Assembly: GCA_000149225.2 (NCBI GenBank)
Contig: CM000693.1
Location: forward strand, 1,240,001 to 1,304,000
Reading direction: 5' to 3'
Length of the DNA: 64,000 nt
Source of the DNA: Lachancea kluyveri NRRL Y-12651
Lineage: Eukaryota > Ascomycota > Saccharomycetes > Saccharomycetales > Saccharomycetaceae
In this document: piece by piece, positions 49,604 through 60,600 of the stretch
How the letters are laid out: every line of letters starts with the position of its first letter
Position numbering within the stretch: the first letter of the stretch is position 1
Translations under genes and position numbers: made by a program
Notes under the pieces: generated by a model
Told to the model about the DNA's origin: nothing
Database searches by the model: none
What the model saw: only the letters and a program-made list of their open reading frames with translations

Positions 49604-50545
49604 CAAGAATCCTTCGTTGTTGACAAAATACTTACGTAGTGTGTATTGACGATATATTGCCATACTTAAGCTGATGGTTCGGATTTTCTGAGTTCCATCG
49701 TACAGTGTACCTGAAAAGAGTTGAGAGATCATCGTAAGCTCTTTGCTCTCGACCCAAATTGTGGACTAGTGCACCCATCATATTTGTCACTTGTGTAATA
49801 AATTCAACAGAAAAGTAGTTTTCAATAATGCAAAAGAACAAAACGACTACACATAGTGTAATTCATCTATAGTGGCCAAAGGCAAACTCTTTTTAAAAAA
49901 AAAAAAGGTTCAAAAGTTCTTTTAAAAATTTACTAAAAAAAAACACGCCAAATCATAATCTTGTAGGCCAGTATCTTTTCTCAAGGCTCATTTTCTTGGG
50001 ATGCGGTGCCATAATCCTTTAGATATATTGACTAAAGCCTAATTTTAGTTTACCGCCTCATAGAAGCCAAGCCGATTGGTTTTCTATAGACTTTAATCTA
50101 TTTATTCGCAAAAAGGTGCATAAATTGCCTAGAATGCCGTATGTGACGTTTCAATGATATTTTTTGACAAGTGATTTAATAAGACGTCTGAATTAAAGCT
50201 TGATGATTGGAAATCGATTTTAAAAAAGAAAAGAGTTTACTATTTCCCTGACATTTCCGTTCTAATAATGACAGATAAGTTTAAAAATTGTATACACCGG
50301 TATTTTCCAGTTGAAGCCTTTCTGACAATATGCTTAATCGTAAGTACAGAGTGCTCATCTCTTAAATAGCATCGAGTTTGTGTTTTTTCTATACGCTTGT
50401 ATGTGCGCATATTTTTATATATTTCTGCTACAGACTCTACTTTGGTGATAAAAGCACAGCACATGAAACAAAAAGGCAAAAAAGAAAACTCAAAATGACG
50501 AGGAATATTACATTAAATAAGTTGGATACAAATGAAATATGCTTA
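49604..50545. other. Convergent intergenic region, SLI1 / FRE8
   Basis: About 0.9 kb, AT-rich with A-tracts near 49895 and 49935. The frames here (49632-49841 and 50240-50479, minus) have no family features. S. cerevisiae has an RTA1-family gene at this place (YGR213C on chromosome VII, YLR046C on XII); nothing like it is visible here. Confidence 0.55.
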
Positions 50546-52615
50546 TTAAACTGAAAAACTTTCTGCGTGAAAGTGTAACCCACCGTCCGTTGCCCATCTC
50601 CTGGTACTCCCAACAAGGCCCGGCGGACCCGCTGCAATGACCCATACTTGTGATAAATCGTCAACATGTGTGTTGTTCGTATTCGGTTGACAACAGTCAT
50701 TTGTTTCAGATGGACCAATACACTCTTTCTGTAGGCACCATTGATAATCTTGAGAACCCAGATGAGGTCTCGTAAAAAAAAGCTTCACACCTGTGGGGAT
50801 TTTCAGCTTCATGCCATCGTCATCCCCTAATGACTCGATGTCACTTTTATAACTCGAGTCGTTTGGTGGCACGACAATGTTGGGTTTACGAAATATACCC
50901 TTTTGACTCAAGGGAGATGATGAAACAGTTTCGCACGGATAGTCTTTGTCGGCAAGGTTATTCTTGGATTTAACGCTACGGGCACTAAAGAGCTGAGTGA
51001 AATCAACTTCATCGTCTTGATTAATTTTGCCCTGATTGTCCAAGCTTTGAGTCGTTTTAACAGCATAGAGATTGTTCGTTTTTATTGTGCCATATCCCGA
51101 AGTAGAACGTGCCATTAGTCTAGCAGAGTCTGTCGGGACCTGTGATTCATCACTTTGACTATCCTCTTCAAATTCACTATCATTCATAGTATCATCCTCA
51201 TAGTCCACATAATCAATTTGTAAATCCTGTTCCTCACCATCATTCATTCCCGTGATGTAAATCTCCATACCGTGAAAGTTGTTTTTGAAATGGTCCAGTA
51301 GCCTCAAGTCCCGGTAATCACGACTAACCCAAATCAACCTGACGTTGACACCATTGAAATTTAAAATTCTCAACATTGGTAACCCGAATGAAATGGCACT
51401 ACCACCGACTACCATCAAAACCCTACGCGCGTCGATATGGTAGCTCAACGGAGAGGTCAATAGGGTGGGACTACTGTTTTGAAAGGTGTAGGTGGATGAG
51501 TCTCTAGGACGTTTTACGGAATCCTTCTTAATAAAATCGATTTTAGGTTCAAATGCACCAGTGACGTAATAGTCTGTATTTCTCTTCAGTGGGAAATTCC
51601 CACGACGAATAATCAATTTAACAGTTTCATCAGATGGTAAACTTGCAATTGTGAAGGGATGCTGAAATGGAACCAGTTGGTAAAACCACCTTTTCAAAAA
51701 GGAAAAACTGTGGTAGTTGTTGATACGAAGATGTGCTGATGGCAAAGTGGGTGTTTTAGGAATGTCAGCCAATGGGAATTCCATCAAAGCCAAACTTGGA
51801 GATACCTTGACTATGGATACGCGAGTTCTCTTGGTATGGTACAGCCTGTAGCCAATTTGGAAAACCAAGATAGAGACGTTCATCAAGGTGTACCATGACA
51901 TCGGAGGACGTGCATGGAAATGCAATAGAATGACGGTCAACCAGGTTGCAATGTAATGGACGTAGTAAAAAACCCTAAAATGCGTTCGTCTAACGCGTGG
52001 TAAAGACGTGATGGCGATCAGGAGAAATAGAACCATGGCTAACACTCCCCACATGTTAGCAGGCTTTAATATTTTGAACATCTTGTTAGTTGTCGCAAAA
52101 TACCATGTATAAAAAAACGTATGCAAAAGGGACTGTAAAATGACAATACGAGAGATCCACTTGTGGATCGGCAGTAAAGTCAAATACAAGGTATGAGGCA
52201 AGGGAGTAGGCCTTAAAGTTAGAAAAAGCAACGGAGGCATGAATGCCACTGCAATGCGGCCCAACCGTTTGGTTATTTGCACTAAATCACCTTGAGAACC
52301 CACCATAGTGCATAAAGTGGCTACAATAGACCAAAACGTGCAGATTTTAAAAGCCCGGTTATGATATATTCTTGATCTGTGAATCCATGTTTGCCTTCTA
52401 AGCACATGATGCCTGATATGGTGTCCAAGTTTAAAAAAGTATTTTTTCAATACCAAATAGTTCCATAGCGGTATTAGAAGGCATATTATTATTGTTGATA
52501 ATACAAAGGCGGTTTGTGCCGACCTAGCAACCATAAGTCTCCTAAGACTTCGATCAGACGTTGTAGAAAAATTTGGCAGTGCCTTGATAAGCCCAAGGAA
52601 AGATGAGTTTGCCAT
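50546..52615 (-). CDS. FRE8: Fre8-like ferric/cupric reductase family protein
   Basis: 689 residues (yeast Fre8: 686). N-terminal membrane domain with the ferric-reductase (NOX-like) core spans about residues 85-260, including histidines spaced for two hemes (SRIVILQSLLHTF, VFYYVHYIATWL). FAD-binding motif HPFTIASLP near 318-326 and the NAD(P)H loop VVGGSAISFGLPML near 403 follow. A poorly conserved Asp/Ser-rich insert (about 455-600) interrupts the nucleotide domain; the Cys-rich C-terminal stretch (NDCCQP) and VWVIAAGPPGLVGSTRRW close the fold. Probably an iron- or copper-linked oxidoreductase; yeast Fre8 is iron-regulated but poorly studied. It belongs to the chromosome-XII-type track (YLR047C), beside RPS0. 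Confidence 0.88.
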   Translation of the reverse strand: MANSSFLGLIKALPNFSTTSDRSLRRLMVARSAQTAFVLSTIIICLLIPLWNYLVLKKYFFKLGHHIRHHVLRRQTWIHRSRIYHNRAFKICTFWSIVATLCTMVGSQGDLVQITKRLGRIAVAFMPPLLFLTLRPTPLPHTLYLTLLPIHKWISRIVILQSLLHTFFYTWYFATTNKMFKILKPANMWGVLAMVLFLLIAITSLPRVRRTHFRVFYYVHYIATWLTVILLHFHARPPMSWYTLMNVSILVFQIGYRLYHTKRTRVSIVKVSPSLALMEFPLADIPKTPTLPSAHLRINNYHSFSFLKRWFYQLVPFQHPFTIASLPSDETVKLIIRRGNFPLKRNTDYYVTGAFEPKIDFIKKDSVKRPRDSSTYTFQNSSPTLLTSPLSYHIDARRVLMVVGGSAISFGLPMLRILNFNGVNVRLIWVSRDYRDLRLLDHFKNNFHGMEIYITGMNDGEEQDLQIDYVDYEDDTMNDSEFEEDSQSDESQVPTDSARLMARSTSGYGTIKTNNLYAVKTTQSLDNQGKINQDDEVDFTQLFSARSVKSKNNLADKDYPCETVSSSPLSQKGIFRKPNIVVPPNDSSYKSDIESLGDDDGMKLKIPTGVKLFFTRPHLGSQDYQWCLQKECIGPSETNDCCQPNTNNTHVDDLSQVWVIAAGPPGLVGSTRRWATDGGLHFHAESFSV

Positions 52616-53516
52616 TTGAAGGGCGCCTATAACTGTAGCTCAAACTTTAGCAACAGATTTGATGAGTTTAATGAGTAATGTCACCACTACACACTTAAGT
52701 CTCCAAACACTTTGTAAGCTTTCTAACAGTATTCACGGCTGGGTGAATGCAGCGGAAGCAGGTGGAACAGAATGAGTACGTATAATTTTCTATATGTACA
52801 CCCACGAATTGCTATACGGGCGGCTATAACCTTCTTGATTCAGCATCTGTGGATTCTTGGGGGTGCAAATCGTTGCGAAAAGGCCGCCATTAAGGATTCT
52901 CTAAGCAAACCACGGTGGTTACCAGCCCTGACACACAGAATCGTACAGCCCTGATGTTAGTCACGTGTAACAATGTATTTGCGACTGCTTTTGCACCCAA
53001 GCATATTTAAAGAGTAGCATATTTATAAACCCAGACAGTATGACGATACCGATGAAAAAAATGCTACGCTTGGAAGGGGATTTGGATTTTTTAAAAGTGA
53101 GGTTTCGGGGTCTCCCAAACAGCAGCATGATCGTAGTGTTGGTAGTTCTATCCCGCAGTCGCGCTGGGGCTAGCGGGCATGCTGGACTCCACAGCACCGT
53201 CTCTGTCCCCCTGTAGCAAGGTAGCACCAGCCTAGCTCTCTCTCGTAGTAGGCGGTAGGACACACGTGACTCCCCCCTAGGATCTCGTCGCTCCGCCTAT
53301 CGATTGGTTGTTCCCATCTAGTCGCCTCCCGCTCCTCTGCCTAGCCGTCACTGTGGATTCTGCCTACGCTTCCTGCGTTGCTTCGGCGTCTCTTGTATTC
53401 TCACCACATTTGTGAAAAAATGTACGCACACCGTCTCAAATTTTTAACGAGAGCTCTTAGTTAATACCTGCTTTTGTCACAGTAGTAAACCTCAAGAAGA
53501 GATAGCAAGATAAAGA
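52616..53516. other. Divergent intergenic region, FRE8 / RPS0
   Basis: About 0.9 kb. From ~53,140 to 53,400 it is a GC-rich, C/T-biased promoter block with a CACGTG at 53263-53268, upstream of the ribosomal-protein gene. I do not see a clear Rap1 consensus. The small frames in it (52772-52954, 52961-53263) lack family features. Confidence 0.5.
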
Positions 53517-54619
53517 ATGTCCTCACCAGCTACTTTTGACTTGACTCCAGAAGACGCCCAATTGTTGTTGGCTGCTAACGCCCACCTAGGTTCCAAGAAC
53601 GTTCAAGTATGTCGAGATTTCCATTAGATTTCCTATATGAAGCCTTATGAATATACCATTTTTATGCGGAGAAGAATGTGTGAAAAACGTTAAAGCCTGG
53701 AGAAGAACAAACCACTGGCATACAGTATGGGTTTCACCGTAGGGATCGGACTGATGCTTTCCATGCGATGTTTGAATTATCGAGCTCCATCACCTTTTCC
53801 AGGAATATGTCCAATTTGAAATATTATTGGCTGAGACCGCTTCTCTTGGCTGGTAAACGTACTCTCTTCTAAAAGATCAAATCATTTGGCTTCTGCAATT
53901 TTTTTTTATTGAGAAAAATAACATTATACTAACCTGATTTTGAATTATAGGTCCACCAAGAACCATACGTCTACAACACCAGACCAGATGGTGTCAACAT
54001 CATCAACGTTGGTAAGACTTGGGAAAAGATTGTCTTGGCCGCTAGAGTTATTGCTGCCATTCCAAACGCTGAAGATGTCGTTGCCATCTCTTCTAGAACT
54101 TACGGTCAAAGAGCTGTCTTGAAGTTCTCTGCCCACACTGGTGCCACCGCCATTGCTGGTAGATTCACTCCAGGTTCTTTCACCAACTACATCACCCGTT
54201 CTTTCAAGGAACCAAGATTGATCATCGTCACTGACCCAAGATCCGATGCTCAAGCTATCAAGGAATCTTCCTACGTTAACATCCCAGTCATTGCTTTGAC
54301 TGACTTGGACTCCCCATCCGAATACGTTGATGTCGCTATCCCATGTAACAACAAGGGTAAGCACTCTATCGGTTTAATCTGGTACTTGTTGGCTAGAGAA
54401 GTCTTGAGACTAAGAGGTTCTTTGGTCGACAGAGCTCAACCATGGTCTATTATGCCAGATTTGTACTTCTACAGAGACCCAGAAGAAGTCGAACAACAAA
54501 CTGCTGAAGAAGCTGTTGCCACCACTGAAGAAGAAACCAAGGAAGAAGCTGCTGCTGAAGAACAAACTGAAGCTGCTGACTGGGCTGAAGGTAACACCGA
54601 AGAAGTTGCCTCTTGGTAA
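53517..54619 (+). CDS. RPS0A: Ribosomal protein uS2 (Rps0), intron-containing
   Basis: Joined exons 53517-53606 and 53951-54619 give 252 residues, the same as yeast Rps0A. Exon 1 encodes [20 protein letters not shown]...GSKNVQ and exon 2 resumes with [14 protein letters not shown]. The body is the uS2 fold of the 40S subunit, with an acidic Glu/Ala-rich C-terminal tail ending [10 protein letters not shown]. Codon bias is extreme. Single-copy here; S. cerevisiae keeps two copies, RPS0A (YGR214W) and RPS0B (YLR048W). Rps0 is needed for 20S pre-rRNA processing and 40S assembly. Confidence 0.96.
53607..53950 (+). other. Intron of RPS0
   Basis: 344 nt, starting GTATGT (53607-53612) with branch site TACTAAC at 53927-53933 and ending TTATAG at 53950, all canonical yeast signals. 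The position after codon 30 (phase 0) is the same as in S. cerevisiae RPS0A/B. I saw no snoRNA in it. Confidence 0.95.
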
Positions 54620-55188
54620 TTACACTGAGTGAATTTAAGAAACCTCCTTTCTCTTTCTTTTACTCTCCATCAAAAAGGTTTGTTTATTAGTATAATTTTA
54701 TCTTTTATCCCTCCTTTTTTGTCAAATTATATATATATAATATGATGAATTTTGTTTAACATATAAAAATAAAAATAAAAAAGTGAGTGTCGATTTGTAC
54801 CGTGTAATGTAGCCTTGAATTTGCACTTACTTTTGTATTTGAGACAGTATTAGAAGGGGAAGGTACAACTTAGTCAAAAAAAAAAGAAAACTCCTTTTTT
54901 TCTTTTTTTTTTTTTTCTTTCTTTCTTTCAGACTGATGTAGGAGGCTTTGAAAGGAAATACTCTATCAAGGGGACTCCCTCCCATATTCATACACCCTAT
55001 CCCTGAAAATTCAATTCGAAACTACTGCTTTTAACCTCGGCTCTTTATACTTTGATGCTACTTTCCCTTTAATATGTGTTCCGTAACAAATGAGTATTAT
55101 TGAAAATTTTCTATGAACAAATGAATGTTATCATTAGTGTGAATTTGTACAACCTACCTGTCCAACCACCGCAGTAACGTACGTACAA
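54620..55188. other. Intergenic, RPS0 / RSM27
   Basis: About 570 bp: AT-rich RPS0 terminator (TATATATATATAA near 54729-54741), a long T/C tract at 54892-54930 and the RSM27 promoter. No gene seen. Confidence 0.55.
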
Positions 55189-55515
55189 ATGTCCGTTCCT
55201 AAGAGTAGACTGCTCAAGCTTGCTGAAGTATCTGCCAAAATTTTTGACCAAAACTTCAACCCAACCGCTGCGAGAACCGGTAGCAAAATTCTATCCAAAA
55301 GGTTAAAAGGTGATTCTATTGCAAGCTATTACGGTAACCCCGATTTCTTAAAATTTAAGCACTTGAAGGCATTATACCCTGGCTTCAACTTTGTTGACCA
55401 AGAAGAGGAATACAGAATTGCTATGAATGAGGCTAGAAAGCGTAGGGGTAAGGGTGCTCCTGCTAAGAAAAAGGAGGCAAGCAATGCCAAGGGTAAGAAT
55501 AAGAAGAGAAAATGA
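55189..55515 (+). CDS. RSM27: Mitochondrial ribosomal small-subunit protein mS33 (Rsm27)
   Basis: 108 residues (yeast 110). [20 protein letters not shown] at the start and [11 protein letters not shown]...KGKNKKRK at the end match yeast Rsm27; the core [21 protein letters not shown] is conserved. Lys/Ala-rich basic tail. Component of the mitochondrial 37S subunit. It sits between RPS0 and GPI1 as in S. cerevisiae (YGR215W). Confidence 0.95.
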   Translation: MSVPKSRLLKLAEVSAKIFDQNFNPTAARTGSKILSKRLKGDSIASYYGNPDFLKFKHLKALYPGFNFVDQEEEYRIAMNEARKRRGKGAPAKKKEASNAKGKNKKRK

Positions 55516-55655
55516 ACAGTTGGTGATTTGATCGTCCGGAGAAATTTTTGTCTTTTTTCACTGCAACATGTCACCTGCAATTGTTTCACAATCCCTGTAT
55601 ATAAATTAGTCATGTAAAATAAGAATTAGTTGAAGTAACGTTGTGAATGATTCCT

Positions 55656-57497
55656 TTATTTCATTGCCCTTTTCAGTTCGTTCCATAACATCTGAACACC
55701 AATAGGCTTTGTAGGTAGTGAGGAATAGAACACTTGATATAGTTTGTTTCTGTGGACCACTATCGGGAGTCCAGCCAATATCTGCTTTACTGTCCGCAGA
55801 GAAAAATAGTTCTCTGCCATGATTCCCATTAAAGCAGAATACGGTTCAAACATCTTAGCTACCCCCAATGGATTATTTTTTAGTACATATTTCGTGCGAT
55901 TGTCGCTTGAATTAACAACGCTGAGCGATATGCCACCGGGCAACCTCTTAGGATCCTTTAACCTCAAGAGTAAAACGAATAAGGGGAAATGGTTTAGTAG
56001 TGCCATCGTGGACTCCAGAGATACCTCTACAGTAACTATGCACATTCTCAGAAGTGTATACGTGAAGTAGAAGGCAAAAACTGTCGGTAACAAAAAAACC
56101 AATACAGTGAAAAGTAGAGTTCCCATCAACAATTGGTCCAACTGGAAAATATTACTATCAACTCTGTTCCTTAAGACGTTCCGCTTTTTACCACAAAAGA
56201 GATAGAATAAGGTGTACATAACACTCAACTTCCAGTGATAAATTTTGGCACTAATAAAGTAGAAGAGTGAGATATGCATTGACAATAAAGATAAAAAATC
56301 TACTGCCAAAGAAAGAGCAAATGTTGCACCCAACACTGAACAAAAACTGGCCATGATTTTGATAAACTGTTCCAAGGTTTGCTGCCTGATGATATGCTTG
56401 ATGTAAGCCACATATGAAAAGTCAATAATCCATAAAAACAGTTCACTTAAAAATTTAGCCAAAGCACCATTTAGTTTGATTCCAAAGGGACTGTTATCCA
56501 AGAAAAGAGTAACTTTCCGCAAACTGGTGTAAAGTACAAGCTCGAGCACATAATGAAGCGAAACCGAAAGTTTAGCGCTGCTTTCAAAGAGTATGGTGCC
56601 AAGGGTAATCCCGAATGATATGTCATTGGCAATCAACCATAACGTATTGTATAGTCGAATATAGTCAGGATAATACTCACATGGCAGAGTTCGCATCGAT
56701 GTTGAACTTCCCTCAGAAACTCCACTTTCAGGGGTCTCATTCGATTTGAGCCTTGGCTTGGTAGTATCAAAAGAAACTTTGTTGTTGATTCTTAGATATT
56801 GCACTGGAAAATAGCACATCTGCTGGCACCGCAGATCAATTTGTTGAGCAGTAGCTGATATATTCACTAATGGAAGGGCCTGAGAGTTCACGATGGAGGA
56901 AACCATACCAGCACATACACGCACTACCATGATGAAATACATTGTGATATGATAAATTAATGAATAAAGTTGACAGGATTTTAAAAAAGACTGCAAGTAG
57001 CTCCAAACTTTACTGAGTATTCTTGAATTCTGGGAATTGTATTGAGGATATTGTTGATACAGCCTATGCAAATGCTTGTAATAAAGATTGATCAAATTTA
57101 AAGACCGCCTCAATGTTTTATTCGGAGAGGAACCATTATGCTGACGGATTTGGGTAACATTAGGTTCCCCTTGGCTCGATACCTCATCGGTACGCTTTTC
57201 TGGTAAAGTTAAAGAAATAGGTTCTAATGAGAAAAACTGCATCAGCTTGAGCTTCGGAGGGGTAAACTCAATGATATCATAGTAACCTTCTATTTCACAA
57301 TGGAAAACACCCAAGGAATTAACCGTTCCTATTTTCAAATACGGTTTACGCAGTTCTTTATAAAGTGATTCAGATACAAGTGCTAACACCATCAAATCAG
57401 TTTCTTTCTCGCATAGCCCAACCACTACCGATGAAACAGTTGCTTTCGAACCATAACGACCTAGTGATAGGTGCTTAGGCCAGTAAATGTAGCTCAT
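55656..57497 (-). CDS. GPI1: Gpi1 (PIG-Q), subunit of the GPI-GlcNAc transferase
   Basis: 613 residues (yeast 609). ER membrane protein with several hydrophobic spans in the C-terminal two-thirds (for example ~285-310, 375-425, 455-500), preceded by a soluble N-terminal part with a Ser/Thr-rich stretch. Conserved segments LPLVNISATAQQIDLRCQQM and VEVSLESTMALLNHFPLFVLLLR. It stabilises the Gpi3-containing complex that makes GlcNAc-phosphatidylinositol, the first step of GPI-anchor synthesis. Divergent from CCH1 with ~155 bp between starts, as in S. cerevisiae YGR216C-YGR217W. Confidence 0.94.
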   Translation of the reverse strand: MSYIYWPKHLSLGRYGSKATVSSVVVGLCEKETDLMVLALVSESLYKELRKPYLKIGTVNSLGVFHCEIEGYYDIIEFTPPKLKLMQFFSLEPISLTLPEKRTDEVSSQGEPNVTQIRQHNGSSPNKTLRRSLNLINLYYKHLHRLYQQYPQYNSQNSRILSKVWSYLQSFLKSCQLYSLIYHITMYFIMVVRVCAGMVSSIVNSQALPLVNISATAQQIDLRCQQMCYFPVQYLRINNKVSFDTTKPRLKSNETPESGVSEGSSTSMRTLPCEYYPDYIRLYNTLWLIANDISFGITLGTILFESSAKLSVSLHYVLELVLYTSLRKVTLFLDNSPFGIKLNGALAKFLSELFLWIIDFSYVAYIKHIIRQQTLEQFIKIMASFCSVLGATFALSLAVDFLSLLSMHISLFYFISAKIYHWKLSVMYTLFYLFCGKKRNVLRNRVDSNIFQLDQLLMGTLLFTVLVFLLPTVFAFYFTYTLLRMCIVTVEVSLESTMALLNHFPLFVLLLRLKDPKRLPGGISLSVVNSSDNRTKYVLKNNPLGVAKMFEPYSALMGIMAENYFSLRTVKQILAGLPIVVHRNKLYQVFYSSLPTKPIGVQMLWNELKRAMK

Positions 57498-57651
57498 AAA
57501 ACATTCAAATTATTTTTCAGTGATTTTCAGAGTCTGGTTTGCGCAGTCTGTAGATGATTTTCAAGGGAAGAGTTTCTTGCGTTTATTTTTGGCAAGTTTC
57601 ACATCACACATCGAACCAAACACATAGAGGACCATCACAGGCGATAACTCG

Positions 57652-60600
57652 ATGCCGTCAAGAAGGAATTTGACACACAAAGGGGGTGGAAATGAAGATC
57701 CAGGACCCCAGAGACCACATAGCTTGATTCCGGTGGTAACCGTTGAGCCACCAGTATCCAACGAATCCGAAGAGGATGAGGATCTGAGGCTGAGCTCGTC
57801 AACCACAAACCTATACCGACCTGAATTGATAAATCCTCCGAAAAAGGAAGAAGCCACTCGTCCCAAACTTTCTCTTTTAACAGAAAGGTTAGACGGTACT
57901 TCGGACAAGAGACAGCATTCTGCCAGCAGTATCACCAGTCACATCAGAGATTTTATCAGTGACAGAAGAAACAGCCGCGTTAGTGACACCTCAGAACCTC
58001 GCAGTAACAGAACAAACAGGTCAGAGAGCACTGATGATGTCCCAAGGTCAGCAAAAGTCATTTCTTTAGTAGGGGAAGATGAATTCGATGACTTCAAAGA
58101 TTTACAAGATGGATTCAAGAATGCCTTAGGCGAAAGTGAATTGACCTGGTTGCCAAAGCTAAAAGAGGAAGAAGAACAAAAACTAAGCGATGATGAAATA
58201 GAACGTAATGAGACACACGAAGAACAACAGTCGGCCTTTTTCTCGGATCGTGATAGAGACACACAAGAAAATGATAATAGAAGATCCGACATCTTCCTTG
58301 ATCAGGCTGGTCCCTACTTGGAAGACATTGAGTTATCTGAGATGAATAGTGTCACGATGGCTTCTCAAAAAAATACCTTTGGGAAATCCACACAAAAGCA
58401 ACCTCCTTCAGACCAAGGCATAATCTCAACAAAGTTCGGGGTCTCTGTAGCAGCGAATACAGAAGAATACTCTTCCAAAAAAAATAACGAGGCTCAAGGT
58501 ATTCAGGAAGAAATCACTTTTGAGCTATCGCCCTCACACCAGGTAAGCCAACAGGTAACCCTCTATGGAAAATCACTAGGCATCATATCTCCCCACAATG
58601 TGATACGAGAAAAACTTGCGTCAATCATACTGAACAAAAAATTCAAGATACTTTCACAAATTATGTTATTACTTCTAACAATAATTTTAAGTTATAGAAC
58701 TTACCATGCTGAGGAACACAACACCCTAACAAATTTCGGTTCAAATCGGACGGATATAATCATCGTGATCATGAATGTTTTCTTTACATTAGAATTAATT
58801 GCCAAGGTCGTAGCATTCGGATTTTGGGACGATTCACAGATGTTTCAGGAGCATGGGAAAGAGTACACTACGATTTTGGAACGAACTGGTATTGTTGCAT
58901 TGTACAGGTTCCTAGAATCTAAGTATGGTGAAAACCTTATAAGAAGAGTTTTTCCTATCAAAATCTACGCCAAAGGAGATGAAAACTTGGCTAAAAAGAA
59001 ACTAAAAAGTTCGGTGACGTTCGTTGATAATGGCAACAAAAGGTCTCAAAACTTTCAAACTCCAAGAGCATTTGCACGCAGCAGCTGGAATCGTGTAGAT
59101 TTAGTCTCAACTGTAAGCTACTGGATAGGACTTTTTTTATCCTTTAATGATTATGACTTTAAACATGGTGTGCGCATTTTCAAAACTCTTGGCGCTTTAA
59201 GGATTTTGAGACTCACAGACACAGATACAGGGTTATCATCCATTTTAAAAAGTTTGAAATATGGGCTGCCACAATTGCTCAACGTTGGATTTATGCTGTT
59301 GTACTTTTGGGTATTATTTGGCATTTTAGGTGTTCAGAGTTTCCAAGGTTCATTTCGCAGGCAATGTGTTTGGTACAATCCGGATGATTCTAATGATACT
59401 TACGAGTATGATATGCAGTTTTGTGGCGGTTATCTCGAACCCATCACGAAAGCAAAGATGAACTACATCTTTGATGATGGCAAAACAGGTGCTGTTTCTA
59501 AAGGATTTTTATGCCCGCAGTATTCCAAGTGTATTTCAAGTAATAATCCCTATAATGGAAGAATAAGCTTTGATAATATTGTGAACTCCATGGAACTTGT
59601 TTTTGTCGTGATGAGTGCAAATACCTTCACAGATCTAATGTACTATACCATGGATTCTGACAATATGGCCACTTCCCTTTTTTTTATTTTTTCCATCTTC
59701 TTTTTGACCATCTGGATGATGAATTTGTTGATTGCTGTATTGGTGTCTTCTTTTGAAATTGCAAATGAAATGTTTAGAAAAAAGAGAAAGAACATGCGGG
59801 TAGAGGACAATTTTAATGTAAGAACGATAAAAAAAGTTATACATTTTTTGAAAAGCAAGTCTGCAAAAGCAGGTTTTCCAAAAATTTCGCAAAAAGCAAC
59901 ATCTATCTATGAAAGAATAGAATGTGTGTTCGTGGTGTTAATTGCTGCTGATTTGATTGCACAAGCAACACTTACTGCAAGTAGTTCTGAGTCAAAAATC
60001 AATAATCTGTTGAAATTCGAACAAGCTGTCACGGCAGCTTTGTTCTGTGAAACGTTACTTAGGTTAGCAATATATGCTACGAATATATGGAGATTTTTGT
60101 TGAAACCATCGTACGTGTGTGATCTAATAATTTCCATAATAACGCTGATCGTAGTAATTCCCAAAATCCGTGAAAAGTTAGGCGAATCCTACAATTGGCT
60201 TTCCTTTTTCCAAATTTTAAGAATTTACAGGGTGATAATTTCATTCAAGATAACTAGAAACCTTTGGAAACGGGTTTTGGGTAATGCTGTCATGATATGG
60301 AATCTATCCTCTTTTTATTTCTTCTTTTTATTCATCATTTCTATCATTGTTTCTATCTACTTTGAAGGGTCCATTAGTGTCGATGATATGGATGAAATTC
60401 CTTTTGGGATGTACTCGCTACCAAATTCCTTTTTATCACTTTTTATCATTGGATCTACGGAAAACTGGACAGAAATCCTTTACAATCTGCAGGCAAACTC
60501 CCCCAACAAATCCAGTGCACTTTTTGGTTCTGTGTTGCTAATTTTATGGTTTATCTTGTCTAATTCTGTTATTTTGAACGTTTTCATTGCAGTTATTGCA

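Noticed and set aside
49632-50479. Small minus-strand frames between SLI1 and FRE8
   Set aside because: Short, AT-rich, no conserved features, no resemblance to RTA1.
53607-53950. snoRNA within the RPS0 intron
   Set aside because: I could not find paired C/D boxes or H/ACA elements with convincing spacing.
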